Source of the DNA: a virus
Reading direction: 5' to 3' (one strand)
DNA: 39,323 nt
Virus record (IMG/VR): IMGVR_UViG_3300028423_001017
Coordinates: 1 to 39,323 of that record
Position 1 is the first letter of the stretch. The number at the start of each line of letters is the position of its first letter. Under the pieces are notes generated by a model. The model did no database searches and was not told where the DNA came from. It worked only from the letters and a program-made list of their open reading frames with translations. Both the position numbers and the translations under genes were made by a program. This document shows positions 1 through 6,134 of the stretch, piece by piece.

Positions 1-6
1 TTTTAC

Positions 7-91
7 GCGTCTGTGGTGGAATTGGTAGACACGCTAGATTTAGGTTCTAGTTCCTTTGTGAGTGAGAGTTCGAGTCTCTCCAGACGCACCA
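7..91 (+). tRNA. tRNA-Leu (anticodon TAG)
   Basis: A complete cloverleaf with an encoded CCA end. The acceptor strands gcgtctg and cagacgc pair fully. The anticodon stem ctaga/tctag encloses the loop tttaggt, giving anticodon TAG, which reads CUA leucine codons. The long variable arm is as expected for tRNA-Leu. It is the first gene of a phage tRNA cluster. Confidence 0.93.
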
Positions 92-100
92 TAATAATAT

Positions 101-176
101 TGGGAAGTGGCGCAATTGGTAGCGCAACTGGTTTTGGTCCAGTAGGCTGTAGGTTCGAGTCCTACCTTCCCAGCCA
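101..176 (+). tRNA. tRNA-Gln (anticodon TTG)
   Basis: Acceptor tgggaag pairs with cttccca, followed by discriminator G and an encoded CCA. The anticodon stem actgg/ccagt closes the loop ttttggt, giving anticodon TTG for CAA glutamine codons. It lies nine bases after tRNA-Leu. Confidence 0.93.
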
Positions 177-183
177 ATAATAT

Positions 184-222
184 CTGTGTATAGCTCAGTC
201 TGGTAGAGTGCTGCACTTGGAC
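184..222 (+). pseudogene. 5' half of an interrupted tRNA-Pro
   Basis: This is a tRNA 5' half: acceptor strand ctgtgta (184-190), TA, D arm gctc...gagt, then an anticodon 5' strand and ...cttgga (216-221), where the similarity stops. The same TATAG, AGTCTGGT and CTTGGA landmarks occur in the intact tRNA-Pro(TGG) at 831-907, so this was probably also a tRNA-Pro. The matching 3' end (T-stem 3' strand, acceptor strand tacacag and ACCA) is found about 700 bases downstream at 917-935. The 3' anticodon strand, variable loop and most of the T arm are absent. I read it as a tRNA gene broken at the anticodon loop by insertion of the HNH/tRNA-Pro cassette. Confidence 0.75.
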
Positions 223-247
223 TATTTTTAAATAATTATGCCTAGAG

Positions 248-255
248 CATAAATA
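248..255 (+). promoter_or_regulatory. T4-like late promoter octamer (CATAAATA)
   Basis: CATAAATA followed by exactly five bases (atagt) and the ATG of the HNH gene. By T4 late promoter geometry (octamer at -13 to -6) transcription would start at the A of the ATG. Confidence 0.55.
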
Positions 256-260
256 ATAGT

Positions 261-854
261 ATGGACAATTTAGAAAAATATAACAACGGCGATGGTACGT
301 TTACTAGTCCGAAAAACGGAAAAACATATAAAAGTTTAAAAGCGTTTAGAGCACACTGGAACTATAATTCAGACAAGTTTAAAAAAGCAAAAACAATTCA
401 GCAGAATATTGTTGAATGTAATTTTTGTAATAAACCAGTATATATCTCGGGTATTAAACAACACGAAAAGAATTGCTATCTAAATCTTTTAAACTTGAAA
501 CTTTGTGTTGTATGTAATAATCCTATTAAAGACTTTAAACGTTCAAAAGGAACGTGCTCTTATAGTTGTGCAAATAAACATTGGGCACACATTAAGAATA
601 AAGACGATACACTAGGATATCAGTCGTTGTGTTTTAGATATCATAAAAAAGAATGCATTGTTTGTGGCGAAGACAAGATTGTAGCAGTTCATCACAATGA
701 TCATAATCACAATAACAATGATATCGAGAATTTAATTCCAATGTGTCCTACACATCATCAGTATGTGCATAGTAAGTATGTTAATGAAGTACAACCTATT
801 ATTGATGAATATATCAAAAAATGGAAAAAACAGGGTATAGGAAAGTCTGGTTAA
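261..854 (+). CDS. HNH homing endonuclease with zinc knuckles
   Basis: A 197-residue DNA endonuclease of the HNH superfamily. Two Cys clusters (C53/C56 with H68/C72, and C82/C85/C99/C103) look like zinc-binding DNA-recognition modules. The C-terminal catalytic part has C132/C135, the HHNDH stretch at 144-148, N157, C162 and H165/H166/H170, a classical zinc-stabilised beta-beta-alpha metal fold. Such enzymes are normally mobile homing endonucleases in T4-like phages. The gene sits between the two remnants of a broken tRNA-Pro. Its last eight codons, including the TAA stop, run into the acceptor and D arm of the intact tRNA-Pro(TGG) at 831. There is no Shine-Dalgarno before the ATG; a late octamer lies five bases upstream. 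Its AT-rich, lysine/asparagine-rich coding differs from most neighbours, which fits a transferred element. Confidence 0.9.
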   Translation: MDNLEKYNNGDGTFTSPKNGKTYKSLKAFRAHWNYNSDKFKKAKTIQQNIVECNFCNKPVYISGIKQHEKNCYLNLLNLKLCVVCNNPIKDFKRSKGTCSYSCANKHWAHIKNKDDTLGYQSLCFRYHKKECIVCGEDKIVAVHHNDHNHNNNDIENLIPMCPTHHQYVHSKYVNEVQPIIDEYIKKWKKQGIGKSG

Positions 855-907
855 TCTGTCGCCCTTGGAAGGCGAAGGCGGTGGTTCAAATCCACCTACC
901 CTGACCA
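831..907 (+). tRNA. tRNA-Pro (anticodon TGG)
   Basis: Acceptor cagggta pairs with taccctg, then discriminator A and an encoded CCA. Anticodon stem tcgcc/ggcga encloses cttggaa, giving TGG (Pro). The T arm ggtgg-ttcaaat-ccacc is canonical; the D stem is weak (about three pairs). The 5' end overlaps the last 24 bases of the HNH gene, so the tRNA and the endonuclease gene are physically fused. Confidence 0.9.
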
Positions 908-916
908 ATCTTGTGT

Positions 917-935
917 AGTCCAGCTACACAGACCA
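917..935 (+). pseudogene. 3' end fragment of the interrupted tRNA-Pro
   Basis: The sequence reads as a tRNA 3' end: end of the T loop (agt), T-stem 3' strand ccagc, acceptor strand tacacag, A and CCA. The acceptor strand is perfectly complementary over seven bases to ctgtgta at 184-190, but not to the intact tRNA-Pro between them. It is therefore the displaced tail of the broken tRNA. It also pairs locally with tgtgtag at 912-918 to form a small hairpin, so a fortuitous hairpin is the alternative. Confidence 0.6.
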
Positions 936-940
936 ACAAG

Positions 941-1119
941 GAAGACCTCAGTTTCGATTAGCTCGTTTACAACGATTTGAGCGGAACATGGAGAGGAGGC
1001 AACACAAGCGAGATGGCGGGGGCTGCGTGTTGAGCCAATCAGAAGGTCGAGATTTCGAAATTCTTCACCTGCTCCAATTTACAGAAGAGTGCCGCTGTTG
1101 GCCCGTGGCGGTCTTCTGT
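941..1119 (+). ncRNA. candidate structured non-coding RNA
   Basis: No convincing reading frame covers this stretch, and it is visibly richer in G and C than its surroundings. Several stems are present: gtttc/ggaac (951-955 with 983-987, one G-U) enclosing gctc/gagc (961-964 with 979-982); an eight-pair stem with a two-base bulge, ggcaacac (998-1005) with 1027-1036; and acagaaga (1081-1088) with tcttctgt (1112-1119), enclosing gccgc/gtggc. A long-range pairing gaagacc (941-947) with ggtcttc (1110-1116) would close the whole domain and competes with the last hairpin. It follows the tRNA cluster and may be processed with it. I do not recognise it as tmRNA, RNase P RNA or a group I intron. Confidence 0.5.
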
Positions 1120-1122
1120 TTA
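1081..1122 (+). terminator. terminator-like hairpin
   Basis: Eight perfect pairs (1081-1088 with 1112-1119), a small internal mismatch, then five inner pairs with a nine-base loop, followed by a short T run. It could end transcription of the tRNA/ncRNA unit. The short T run makes it a weak rho-independent terminator. Confidence 0.45.
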
Positions 1123-1134
1123 AAAACACCAAGT

Positions 1135-1179
1135 CCTAAACAACGAAATCCATGACTGTGAATCTCAAAGTTGTTTAGG
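1135..1179 (+). other. 10-bp perfect inverted repeat (hairpin)
   Basis: cctaaacaac (1135-1144) is perfectly complementary to gttgtttagg (1170-1179) with a 25-base loop. It lies between the structured RNA and the next small gene. It could be a second domain of the same RNA, a processing signal or a leader element. No T tract follows, so it is not a normal terminator. Confidence 0.5.
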
Positions 1180-1241
1180 GGTCATACACACATATTCCAA
1201 CCATGTGTAGGCTAACGGGCTGCCAATACAAGGATACAGCA

Positions 1242-1463
1242 ATGTTTACAGTAGAATTTGACCACGACGACGTAGAAATAACCGTAGTAGACGACAGTGG
1301 GCACTACGAAGATTTAAAAGTTGACGCATTTGATGATATAGTGTATGTTAGACAATGGAATGAGGAACTGGATAGATTTAACACTATTGCTGTAAGTCCA
1401 AGAATGTGGGAAGAGTTGATTGCAGCAATATCGAGCCCGGAAGGTGCTTTTACTAAAAGATAA
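1242..1463 (+). CDS. small acidic hypothetical protein
   Basis: I start this at the second in-frame ATG because AAGGA lies seven bases before it; the ATG at 1203 has no ribosome binding site. The 73-residue product is acidic, with many Asp/Glu in the first half (for example FDHDDVEITVVDDSG), and ends in a basic FTKR. No domain is recognised. It is followed with one base of spacing by the tRNA gene at 1465, so both are likely on one transcript within the tRNA region. Confidence 0.65.
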   Translation: MFTVEFDHDDVEITVVDDSGHYEDLKVDAFDDIVYVRQWNEELDRFNTIAVSPRMWEELIAAISSPEGAFTKR

Positions 1464-1464
1464 T

Positions 1465-1539
1465 GCGCTCTTGGACAAGATGGATTGTCAGCGGATTCTA
1501 GCCCGTAGTAGGTCGGATCGTTACCGACAGAGCGCGCCA
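1465..1539 (+). tRNA. tRNA with irregular anticodon arm: Arg (TCT) or amber suppressor (CTA)
   Basis: Acceptor gcgctct/agagcgc (seven pairs), discriminator G plus CCA, D stem gaca/tgtc and T stem gtcgg/ccgac are all perfect, so this is a tRNA. The anticodon arm is unusual: the stem gcgg/ccgt (one G-U) has only four pairs and encloses an eight-base loop, attctagc (1495-1502). Counting two bases 5' of the anticodon gives TCT (Arg, reads AGA), the more common phage tRNA. Counting three gives CTA, which would read UAG. The T loop atcgtta also lacks the usual TTC start. The next gene downstream contains an in-frame TAG, which makes the CTA reading worth testing. Confidence 0.75.
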
Positions 1540-1543
1540 ATAC

Positions 1544-1582
1544 AACACACATGATGCCGGGCCCGACGCTGGTGTGTGTTTT
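1544..1582 (+). terminator. hairpin terminator candidate
   Basis: aacacaca (1544-1551) pairs perfectly with tgtgtgtt (1573-1580) around a GC-rich loop, and the T run continues to 1582. It lies just after the last tRNA and before the next gene, a natural place to end or process the tRNA transcript. Confidence 0.45.
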
Positions 1583-1620
1583 GAAACAGTAAATATCGGG
1601 CAGTTACACAGGAGTATCTC

Positions 1621-2340
1621 ATGGTTAAAACATTCAAAAACAGCATACTCAAGCTGAGAATGAAGCTGCTAAAGGCTTGGACCCGGGGCAAAGAAAATAA
1701 AGCTGTGAAATTACAGCACAAATTGTTAGAAGCAGAACTTGAAAGGAAGAAAAACATGTCATAGATTGACAAAATTCGTTCACAACTGAACTACCTCAAA
1801 AAAGAACAAAAAAATCAAAAGAAAAACTGTCGCGCTGCACAGCGACGATATGACCGACTTTTTGGTGCTGCACTGTTGGGCACAGACGCACTTCTCAAAG
1901 TCAGTGAAGCGCAGTCTAACACATATTACCGACGTCCATTGGAAATTCGTGCACATGAAATAGCACTGAAATTTTTAGAGGACGGCAGGTTTGACACAGT
2001 TGAACAGAAATTTTATGTGATCGATACACCGCCTAAAATCAAACATATAGTTATGCTGGATTGTGATTTGGCACCAGAACACTTGCAAGCAGCCGGAGAA
2101 CTTTGGGGCAAACACGTAACACAATGGCAGTCTGTTAAACGAGCAATGGAACTGTTGGACTGGCAGGACGCTGATTATAGCAGTCACGGCTGGCGTTGGA
2201 GTCAAGACGATTATAAAAATTCTGACAATCCATTCCTACGATGGATATCGAGAACCAGTACAGGCTGTAACATAGTTAACTTTAAAAAGTCAGGAACACG
2301 AAGTCATCGCAAAACTGATTATTGGTTGTTGTATGTTTGA
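1621..2340 (+). CDS. hypothetical protein interrupted by one in-frame TAG
   Basis: An ATG with a good AGGAG ribosome binding site opens a frame of 47 codons ending in TAG at 1762-1764. The same frame then stays open, without another stop, to TGA at 2338-2340. The segment just after the TAG (IDKIRSQLNYLKKEQ...) continues the Lys/Glu-rich, probably coiled-coil character of the segment before it. The distal part has no ATG near its beginning and no ribosome binding site before the TTG at 1876. So this looks like one gene of 239 codons plus stop. Explanations are suppression by a phage amber tRNA (see 1465), natural readthrough, a recent nonsense mutation, or a sequencing error. The distal domain is not recognised. 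Confidence 0.6.
1762..1764 (+). other. in-frame amber codon
   Basis: TAG in the context tca TAG att, in frame with coding sequence on both sides. TAG is rare as a terminal stop in this window (genes ending at 3908, 8937, 20986 and the minus-strand gene ending at 20983), and TAA and TGA dominate. Confidence 0.6.
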
Positions 2341-2341
2341 C

Positions 2342-2370
2342 TTGACATGTTGACGTATCTTTGTTATAGT
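2342..2370 (+). promoter_or_regulatory. sigma70-type promoter
   Basis: TTGACA (2342-2347), 17-base spacer, TATAGT (2365-2370). It lies in the gap after the amber-interrupted gene and precedes a short agctag/ctagct hairpin in the leader of the next gene. Confidence 0.75.
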
Positions 2371-2421
2371 AGTCAAAGCTAGAGCTTTCTAGCTGCTATT
2401 TGAAACCACAACAAAGAGAGA

Positions 2422-2742
2422 ATGAACATGTGGATTATGACGAATAACAGTTTTGTGTCCGCTGTACAAGATAGACACAACCCTGAACAGTTGTGTGTGA
2501 GAGCACGTATCAAAGGCGATCTCGAATCACTTTTTGGTGACAATACCGAAGTATCGGAAACACATGATTCTGATTATCGGTTCAGAACATTTTTACCAAA
2601 AACTGTAGTTGCTGAAACTATTGCAAAAAATGTTCAAGATATTGAGTATGACAACTTTAAAAATTCGGTTGACGATAATGATCGTCACGATGCATATATT
2701 GATGTTTGGACTGCAATGTATCGTTATCAGCACAGACAATAA
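2422..2742 (+). CDS. hypothetical protein, 106 residues
   Basis: A soluble, acidic protein (MNMWIMTNNSFVSAVQD...) with no recognised domain. A second ATG at 2428 is an alternative start; gagaga is the only ribosome-binding-like sequence and suits either. It has its own sigma70-type promoter about 50 bases upstream, and the next gene has its own late promoter, so this is probably a single-gene early unit. Confidence 0.75.
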   Translation: MNMWIMTNNSFVSAVQDRHNPEQLCVRARIKGDLESLFGDNTEVSETHDSDYRFRTFLPKTVVAETIAKNVQDIEYDNFKNSVDDNDRHDAYIDVWTAMYRYQHRQ

Positions 2743-2750
2743 TTTGTGAG

Positions 2751-2793
2751 ACGTGCTCCGATAAAATAAATATAAATAAATATCGGAGCACGT
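2751..2793 (+). promoter_or_regulatory. late promoter inside a hairpin loop that hides the ribosome binding site
   Basis: A 13-base perfect inverted repeat (2751-2763 with 2781-2793) has a 17-base loop containing the late octamer TATAAATA (2771-2778). The 3' arm carries GGAG (2785-2788), the ribosome binding site for the ATG at 2795. Transcripts from upstream would fold and hide GGAG. Transcripts from the octamer would start near 2784 and lack the 5' arm, leaving GGAG free. The same logic is established for T4 genes such as e (lysozyme) and soc. Confidence 0.75.
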
Positions 2794-2794
2794 T

Positions 2795-3427
2795 ATGAAA
2801 AGCCTTGAAGAAGAGTTAAAAAGAAAAATTCTAAGAGAACTTAGAAAACCCGGGGAAGTTGATCAGTTTAGAAAAGATGCTGCTGATTTAAAGTCTGTTG
2901 ATACACGAGATAACAGTTGGAGAATCAACCTAGATGAATATATGTCGAAGTATGGGTTTCGTGCGTTAGGATCAGGAAAATACGCTTCGGTCTACGGAAA
3001 CGAAAGATACCCTTACGTTATAAAGGTTTTTCAAAAAGACAGTGCATACCTACGCTGGATTAAATTTTCTTTGGCAAACAAAAATAATCCTTATGTGCCA
3101 AAAATCAAAGGCAAAGTGGTTAAAATTACTCCGTTGGTTTATGCAATAAGATTAGAAAAATTATCTCCAACTTTTATGAGTGGCGAATTTGCTGACGAAT
3201 ACCAACAATGGATGAGAGATAACTCTCATCAAGCACAAGACCCAAATATTCAGGAAATACTGAATTTTTTTGCCAACAATAAAAAATTGTTGGACTTACA
3301 CAGTGAAAATGTAATGAAGCGTGGAAACCAACTGGTGATCATTGATCCTTTCTATAATTGGTTTGGCAAGTACGAGCCAGGAAAGTATACAATCGATCCT
3401 GATAATGTAGACCCAAGTGTTTTCTAA
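2795..3427 (+). CDS. protein kinase-fold protein
   Basis: A 210-residue protein with the landmarks of a small kinase. There is a glycine-rich loop GSGKYASVYG at 59-68, an invariant-lysine strand YVIKVF with K77, a catalytic loop LDLHSENVM with D167 and N172, and a metal-binding VIIDPF with D184 in place of DFG. It is shorter than eukaryotic-type kinases because little C-lobe follows the DPF. The order and spacing fit an active phosphotransferase of the bacterial kinase-like or APH group. Substrate is unknown. Expression is predicted to be restricted to late infection by the hairpin/late-promoter arrangement before it. A virion-associated or lysis-stage role is possible but unproven. Confidence 0.75.
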   Translation: MKSLEEELKRKILRELRKPGEVDQFRKDAADLKSVDTRDNSWRINLDEYMSKYGFRALGSGKYASVYGNERYPYVIKVFQKDSAYLRWIKFSLANKNNPYVPKIKGKVVKITPLVYAIRLEKLSPTFMSGEFADEYQQWMRDNSHQAQDPNIQEILNFFANNKKLLDLHSENVMKRGNQLVIIDPFYNWFGKYEPGKYTIDPDNVDPSVF

Positions 3428-3473
3428 AATAAATTTTAAATACATAAGTTATTAAAAACCAATACAGGGGTAT

Positions 3474-3908
3474 ATGATGAGTAGCAAGTGGGATAATCGT
3501 TTTTTAGAAATGGCAAAATGTATTTCACAATGGTCAAAAGATCCAAGCACACAAGTTGGCTGTGTGATTGTGGACCACAATAAGATTGTGGTGTCTGTCG
3601 GTTACAACGGATTTCCTAGAGGCGTAGCTGATCATCAGGGCAGATACGACAACAGAAGCATAAAATATTTACTAATACAACATGCAGAAGCAAATGCTGT
3701 TGCAAGTGCAAAAGAACCATTGAACGGATTCACTGCATATGTGACTCATCATCCTTGCAGCAATTGCACAGGACTGCTGATACAAAGTGGTATTGAGAGA
3801 ATTGTTACACAGGAACCCAATACAGAGTTTGCAGCAAGATTCCAAGACAGCTTTGATGCAGCAAAAACAATGTGCCAAGAGGCAGGAGTAGTATTAGATA
3901 TCATTTAG
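3474..3908 (+). CDS. cd: deoxycytidylate (dCMP) deaminase
   Basis: A zinc-dependent deaminase that converts dCMP to dUMP, feeding phage thymidylate synthesis. The zinc site is intact: HAE at 70-72 (H70 ligand, E72 proton shuttle) and PCSNC at 94-98 (C95, C98). The N-terminal part FLEMAKCISQWSKDPSTQVG and YNGFPRG match the T4 Cd family, although the protein at 144 residues is shorter than T4 Cd. Either of two adjacent ATGs (3474, 3477) could start it, with AGGGG just upstream. Its TAG stop overlaps the first base of tRNA-Met. Confidence 0.93.
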   Translation: MMSSKWDNRFLEMAKCISQWSKDPSTQVGCVIVDHNKIVVSVGYNGFPRGVADHQGRYDNRSIKYLLIQHAEANAVASAKEPLNGFTAYVTHHPCSNCTGLLIQSGIERIVTQEPNTEFAARFQDSFDAAKTMCQEAGVVLDII

Positions 3909-3984
3909 GGTCTTTAGTATAATTGGTCAATGCACTTTCCTCATAAGAAAGCCTATCTCGGTTCGAGTCCGAGAGGACCCACCA
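3908..3984 (+). tRNA. tRNA-Met or tRNA-Ile2 (anticodon CAT)
   Basis: Acceptor gggtctt pairs with aggaccc (one G-U), then A and CCA. Anticodon stem ctttc/gaaag encloses ctcataa, giving CAT. T arm ctcgg-ttcgagt-ccgag is canonical. Whether C34 is lysidinylated (making it Ile2) cannot be told from the sequence. Its first G is also the last base of the dCMP deaminase stop codon. Confidence 0.92.
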
Positions 3985-4019
3985 TAACAAGTTCAAAGTG
4001 AAGCAAACCAGCTTTGGAC

Positions 4020-4048
4020 TTGACAAAACACCGTGTCTAAATTATCAT
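4020..4048 (+). promoter_or_regulatory. sigma70-type promoter
   Basis: TTGACA (4020-4025), 17-base spacer, TATCAT (4043-4048). The next ATG (4055) begins six bases after the -10, so the predicted transcript is nearly or fully leaderless. Confidence 0.6.
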
Positions 4049-4054
4049 AGAGTT

Positions 4055-4324
4055 ATGGAACATTCGTATCAACACCGCTTTGATTATTTTCGCAAAACCG
4101 TAGCAGAGTGGCATCAGAATCATCGCGCTACTTCGCCAGGTACTACTGCAAAATTGAAAAAAAAATTTGCTGATTATGAATATGAATACCACAAACATAT
4201 AGCAGAATACAGAAAATCTAGAAGACAAAAATCTTTGGACTCTGCATTGAAAACAGTTGACAAAGCAGAAAACGAGTTTAAAGTATACAAGAGACTGGAA
4301 TTTTTAGGCACATTGGCAAAATAA
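4055..4324 (+). CDS. helical hypothetical protein, 89 residues
   Basis: I place the start at the ATG at 4055 because a good sigma70-type promoter occupies 4020-4048; a GTG at 3998 would put coding sequence across the promoter. The product is highly charged and rich in Lys, Glu, Tyr and Arg, with long predicted helices (KLKKKFADYEYEYHKH...), and could be a coiled coil. No family is recognised. It is followed by 18 bases containing a strong GGGGAGG ribosome binding site for the nucleotidyltransferase gene. Confidence 0.65.
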   Translation: MEHSYQHRFDYFRKTVAEWHQNHRATSPGTTAKLKKKFADYEYEYHKHIAEYRKSRRQKSLDSALKTVDKAENEFKVYKRLEFLGTLAK

Positions 4325-4342
4325 GGGGAGGGTTGGATATAA

Positions 4343-5029
4343 ATGGGCGGAAATGTATTTGATAACTGTGTGCCGTTTGATCAAGCGTTCACGGCAGATC
4401 TAACTCAACAGTTGGATCAAGTTCTTCACAAATTGCATGTAAACGCTATTCCAATAGGCAGCACTGCTAATCCTGTGTCAGGACAAACCAGTGGCGATCT
4501 AGATGTGATTGTTGAACAAAATATTTTGGGTAGGCAATTTAACACACGAAATACTCGCACCATAAGAAAAAAAATGAAATCTGCGTTCGAACAAGCAGGA
4601 TACGACACTGATCAAAGTGGTGTGAGTGTTCACGTTAATCTTCCATTAAATAGACGCTATCATCAGGCAGACATAATGGTAGTAGAGGATGCTGCTAATG
4701 TAAGCAAGTTTCACATACACAATATCCCCAAAGGGTCTCCTTACAAGGGCATAAACAAGCATCTTGCACTTATGTACCTTGCCAAACAACAGAATCTGTT
4801 GTGGAGCGCTTTCAGTGGACTGTATCGCAGAGATCAAAACGGTAAACGCAGTGATTTGATAACACGCGACATTGACAGAATTGCCTATATTCTGTTAGGC
4901 GTAAACGCAACTGCAAAAGACATAGCAAACTTTGAAAACATACAATCTGCCATGTCCAGTCAGCAAGCACAAGAAATGTTAAACACACTGAGGCAAGATG
5001 CAAATTGGAAAGAACATAAAACAAGCTGA
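4343..5029 (+). CDS. Pol beta-type nucleotidyltransferase
   Basis: A 228-residue protein with the minimal nucleotidyltransferase signature: GS at 39-40, then DLD at 52-54 (metal ligands D52 and D54) and a third carboxylate at D110 in HQADIMVV. This set is typical of the polymerase beta superfamily (tRNA CCA-adding, antibiotic and protein nucleotidyltransferases). Acceptor substrate is unknown. It begins a run of three overlapping genes, each with a different nucleotidyl-transfer motif; its end overlaps the next gene by 32 bases. A strong GGGGAGG lies upstream of the ATG. Confidence 0.8.
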   Translation: MGGNVFDNCVPFDQAFTADLTQQLDQVLHKLHVNAIPIGSTANPVSGQTSGDLDVIVEQNILGRQFNTRNTRTIRKKMKSAFEQAGYDTDQSGVSVHVNLPLNRRYHQADIMVVEDAANVSKFHIHNIPKGSPYKGINKHLALMYLAKQQNLLWSAFSGLYRRDQNGKRSDLITRDIDRIAYILLGVNATAKDIANFENIQSAMSSQQAQEMLNTLRQDANWKEHKTS

Positions 5030-6134
5030 GAACAAACAGCTTGGCCGCGCATTCAACCACTTGGAAGATCTTGTATTCTTCTATGGCAGCAAAGGCACCG
5101 CGGAGGCACTGCAACATCTAAGAGACTTTGCCACTGTGCAAGGCAGCAGCAGTATACGCATGAAATGGGACGGCAATCCACAGATATACTGGGGTAGACA
5201 AACAGCAGGCGGACCTTTGGTGCTGGCAGGGCACAATCAATGGAGCCGCAGGGTTATTGCCACTACACCAGAGCAAGTCAAAGATTTCATAGCAAACAAA
5301 AGTGGCAACCCTAAAGACCACAGAGAATGGTGTCAGCGTGAACAGTTTGCAGAACAGTTTGCAAGTTTGTACGATCACTTCGACAAAGCAACGCCTGAGA
5401 ATTTTCAAGGCTATGTGTACGCAGACGGATTGTTTTTATCACCGCAGATAGCACAGGACGGAGTTTACACTTTCTCCCCTAACCCAAGAAGTAAAACCTG
5501 CTATCATGTGAATCAACACACCGAGTTGGGCAGGAGAATCGGCAATGCAAAAACAATGGTAGTAGGTCATGCTTTTTTTGCAGAATTTGGAGCAGCAGAC
5601 AGCAAACAAAAACCCATAGACGATTTCAGCATGTTTAACAGAAATCCTGACTTGATAGTGCAAGGCCCAGTGTACAATACACAGCCTGTGAAAATAAACA
5701 CAGATGAAATTGTTTTTGTGGAAAACTATATGAAACAACATGCACATCAAATCGACAGTTTTTTGGAAGGCACTGTGGGATTAAGCGATCTCAAAAACAT
5801 CATCTATACCTATGTGAATCACAGTGCCAAATCCAAACAGTTGGACAGCATCAGTGAAAAACATTTTTTTCACTGGTTAACAAACAGCAAAGTCAGCAAA
5901 AACAAGCAAAAAAAGATTGCAGATTTGAATCAGCAGTTTCTAGGAGCAGTGAATGCAATATTTAAATTGGTTAAAATGATTCAAAACATAAAGGACAGTG
6001 TAATAGATCAAATCAAAGGCAAGCATGGAGACATATGGGATACCAACGGCGAAGGTCATGTGAGATACAGTGACCCTGACAAACAATTTGGCAACATAAA
6101 ACTGGTACCAAGGAAAGAGTGGACACCTGCATGA
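4998..6134 (+). CDS. KxDG-motif protein, possible ligase-like nucleotidyltransferase
   Basis: A 378-residue protein whose N-terminal half carries MKWDGNPQIYWGR (55-67). The KWDG core (K56) resembles motif I of covalent nucleotidyltransferases (DNA/RNA ligases, capping enzymes), where the lysine is adenylylated or guanylylated. I cannot clearly assign the later ligase motifs (EGxxxK, WxKxK), so the fold call is tentative. I recall similar proteins in T4-like cyanophages, annotated as hypothetical. It overlaps the Pol beta-type gene upstream and shares ATGA with the NadD/NMNAT-like gene downstream, so the three are translationally coupled. Confidence 0.6.
   Translation: MQIGKNIKQAENKQLGRAFNHLEDLVFFYGSKGTAEALQHLRDFATVQGSSSIRMKWDGNPQIYWGRQTAGGPLVLAGHNQWSRRVIATTPEQVKDFIANKSGNPKDHREWCQREQFAEQFASLYDHFDKATPENFQGYVYADGLFLSPQIAQDGVYTFSPNPRSKTCYHVNQHTELGRRIGNAKTMVVGHAFFAEFGAADSKQKPIDDFSMFNRNPDLIVQGPVYNTQPVKINTDEIVFVENYMKQHAHQIDSFLEGTVGLSDLKNIIYTYVNHSAKSKQLDSISEKHFFHWLTNSKVSKNKQKKIADLNQQFLGAVNAIFKLVKMIQNIKDSVIDQIKGKHGDIWDTNGEGHVRYSDPDKQFGNIKLVPRKEWTPA

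Noticed and set aside
184-935. A group I intron in tRNA-Pro.
   Set aside because: The 3' exon would need the remaining anticodon strand and T arm next to the insertion end. These are missing, and the intact tRNA-Pro inside has a different acceptor stem.
941-1119. tmRNA or RNase P RNA.
   Set aside because: There is no tag-peptide frame or tRNA-like closing pair for tmRNA, and no convincing RNase P conserved regions beyond a short ACAGAA.
3998-4054. A GTG start at 3998 for the helical protein.
   Set aside because: The region contains a well-formed sigma70-type promoter and the start has no ribosome binding site.
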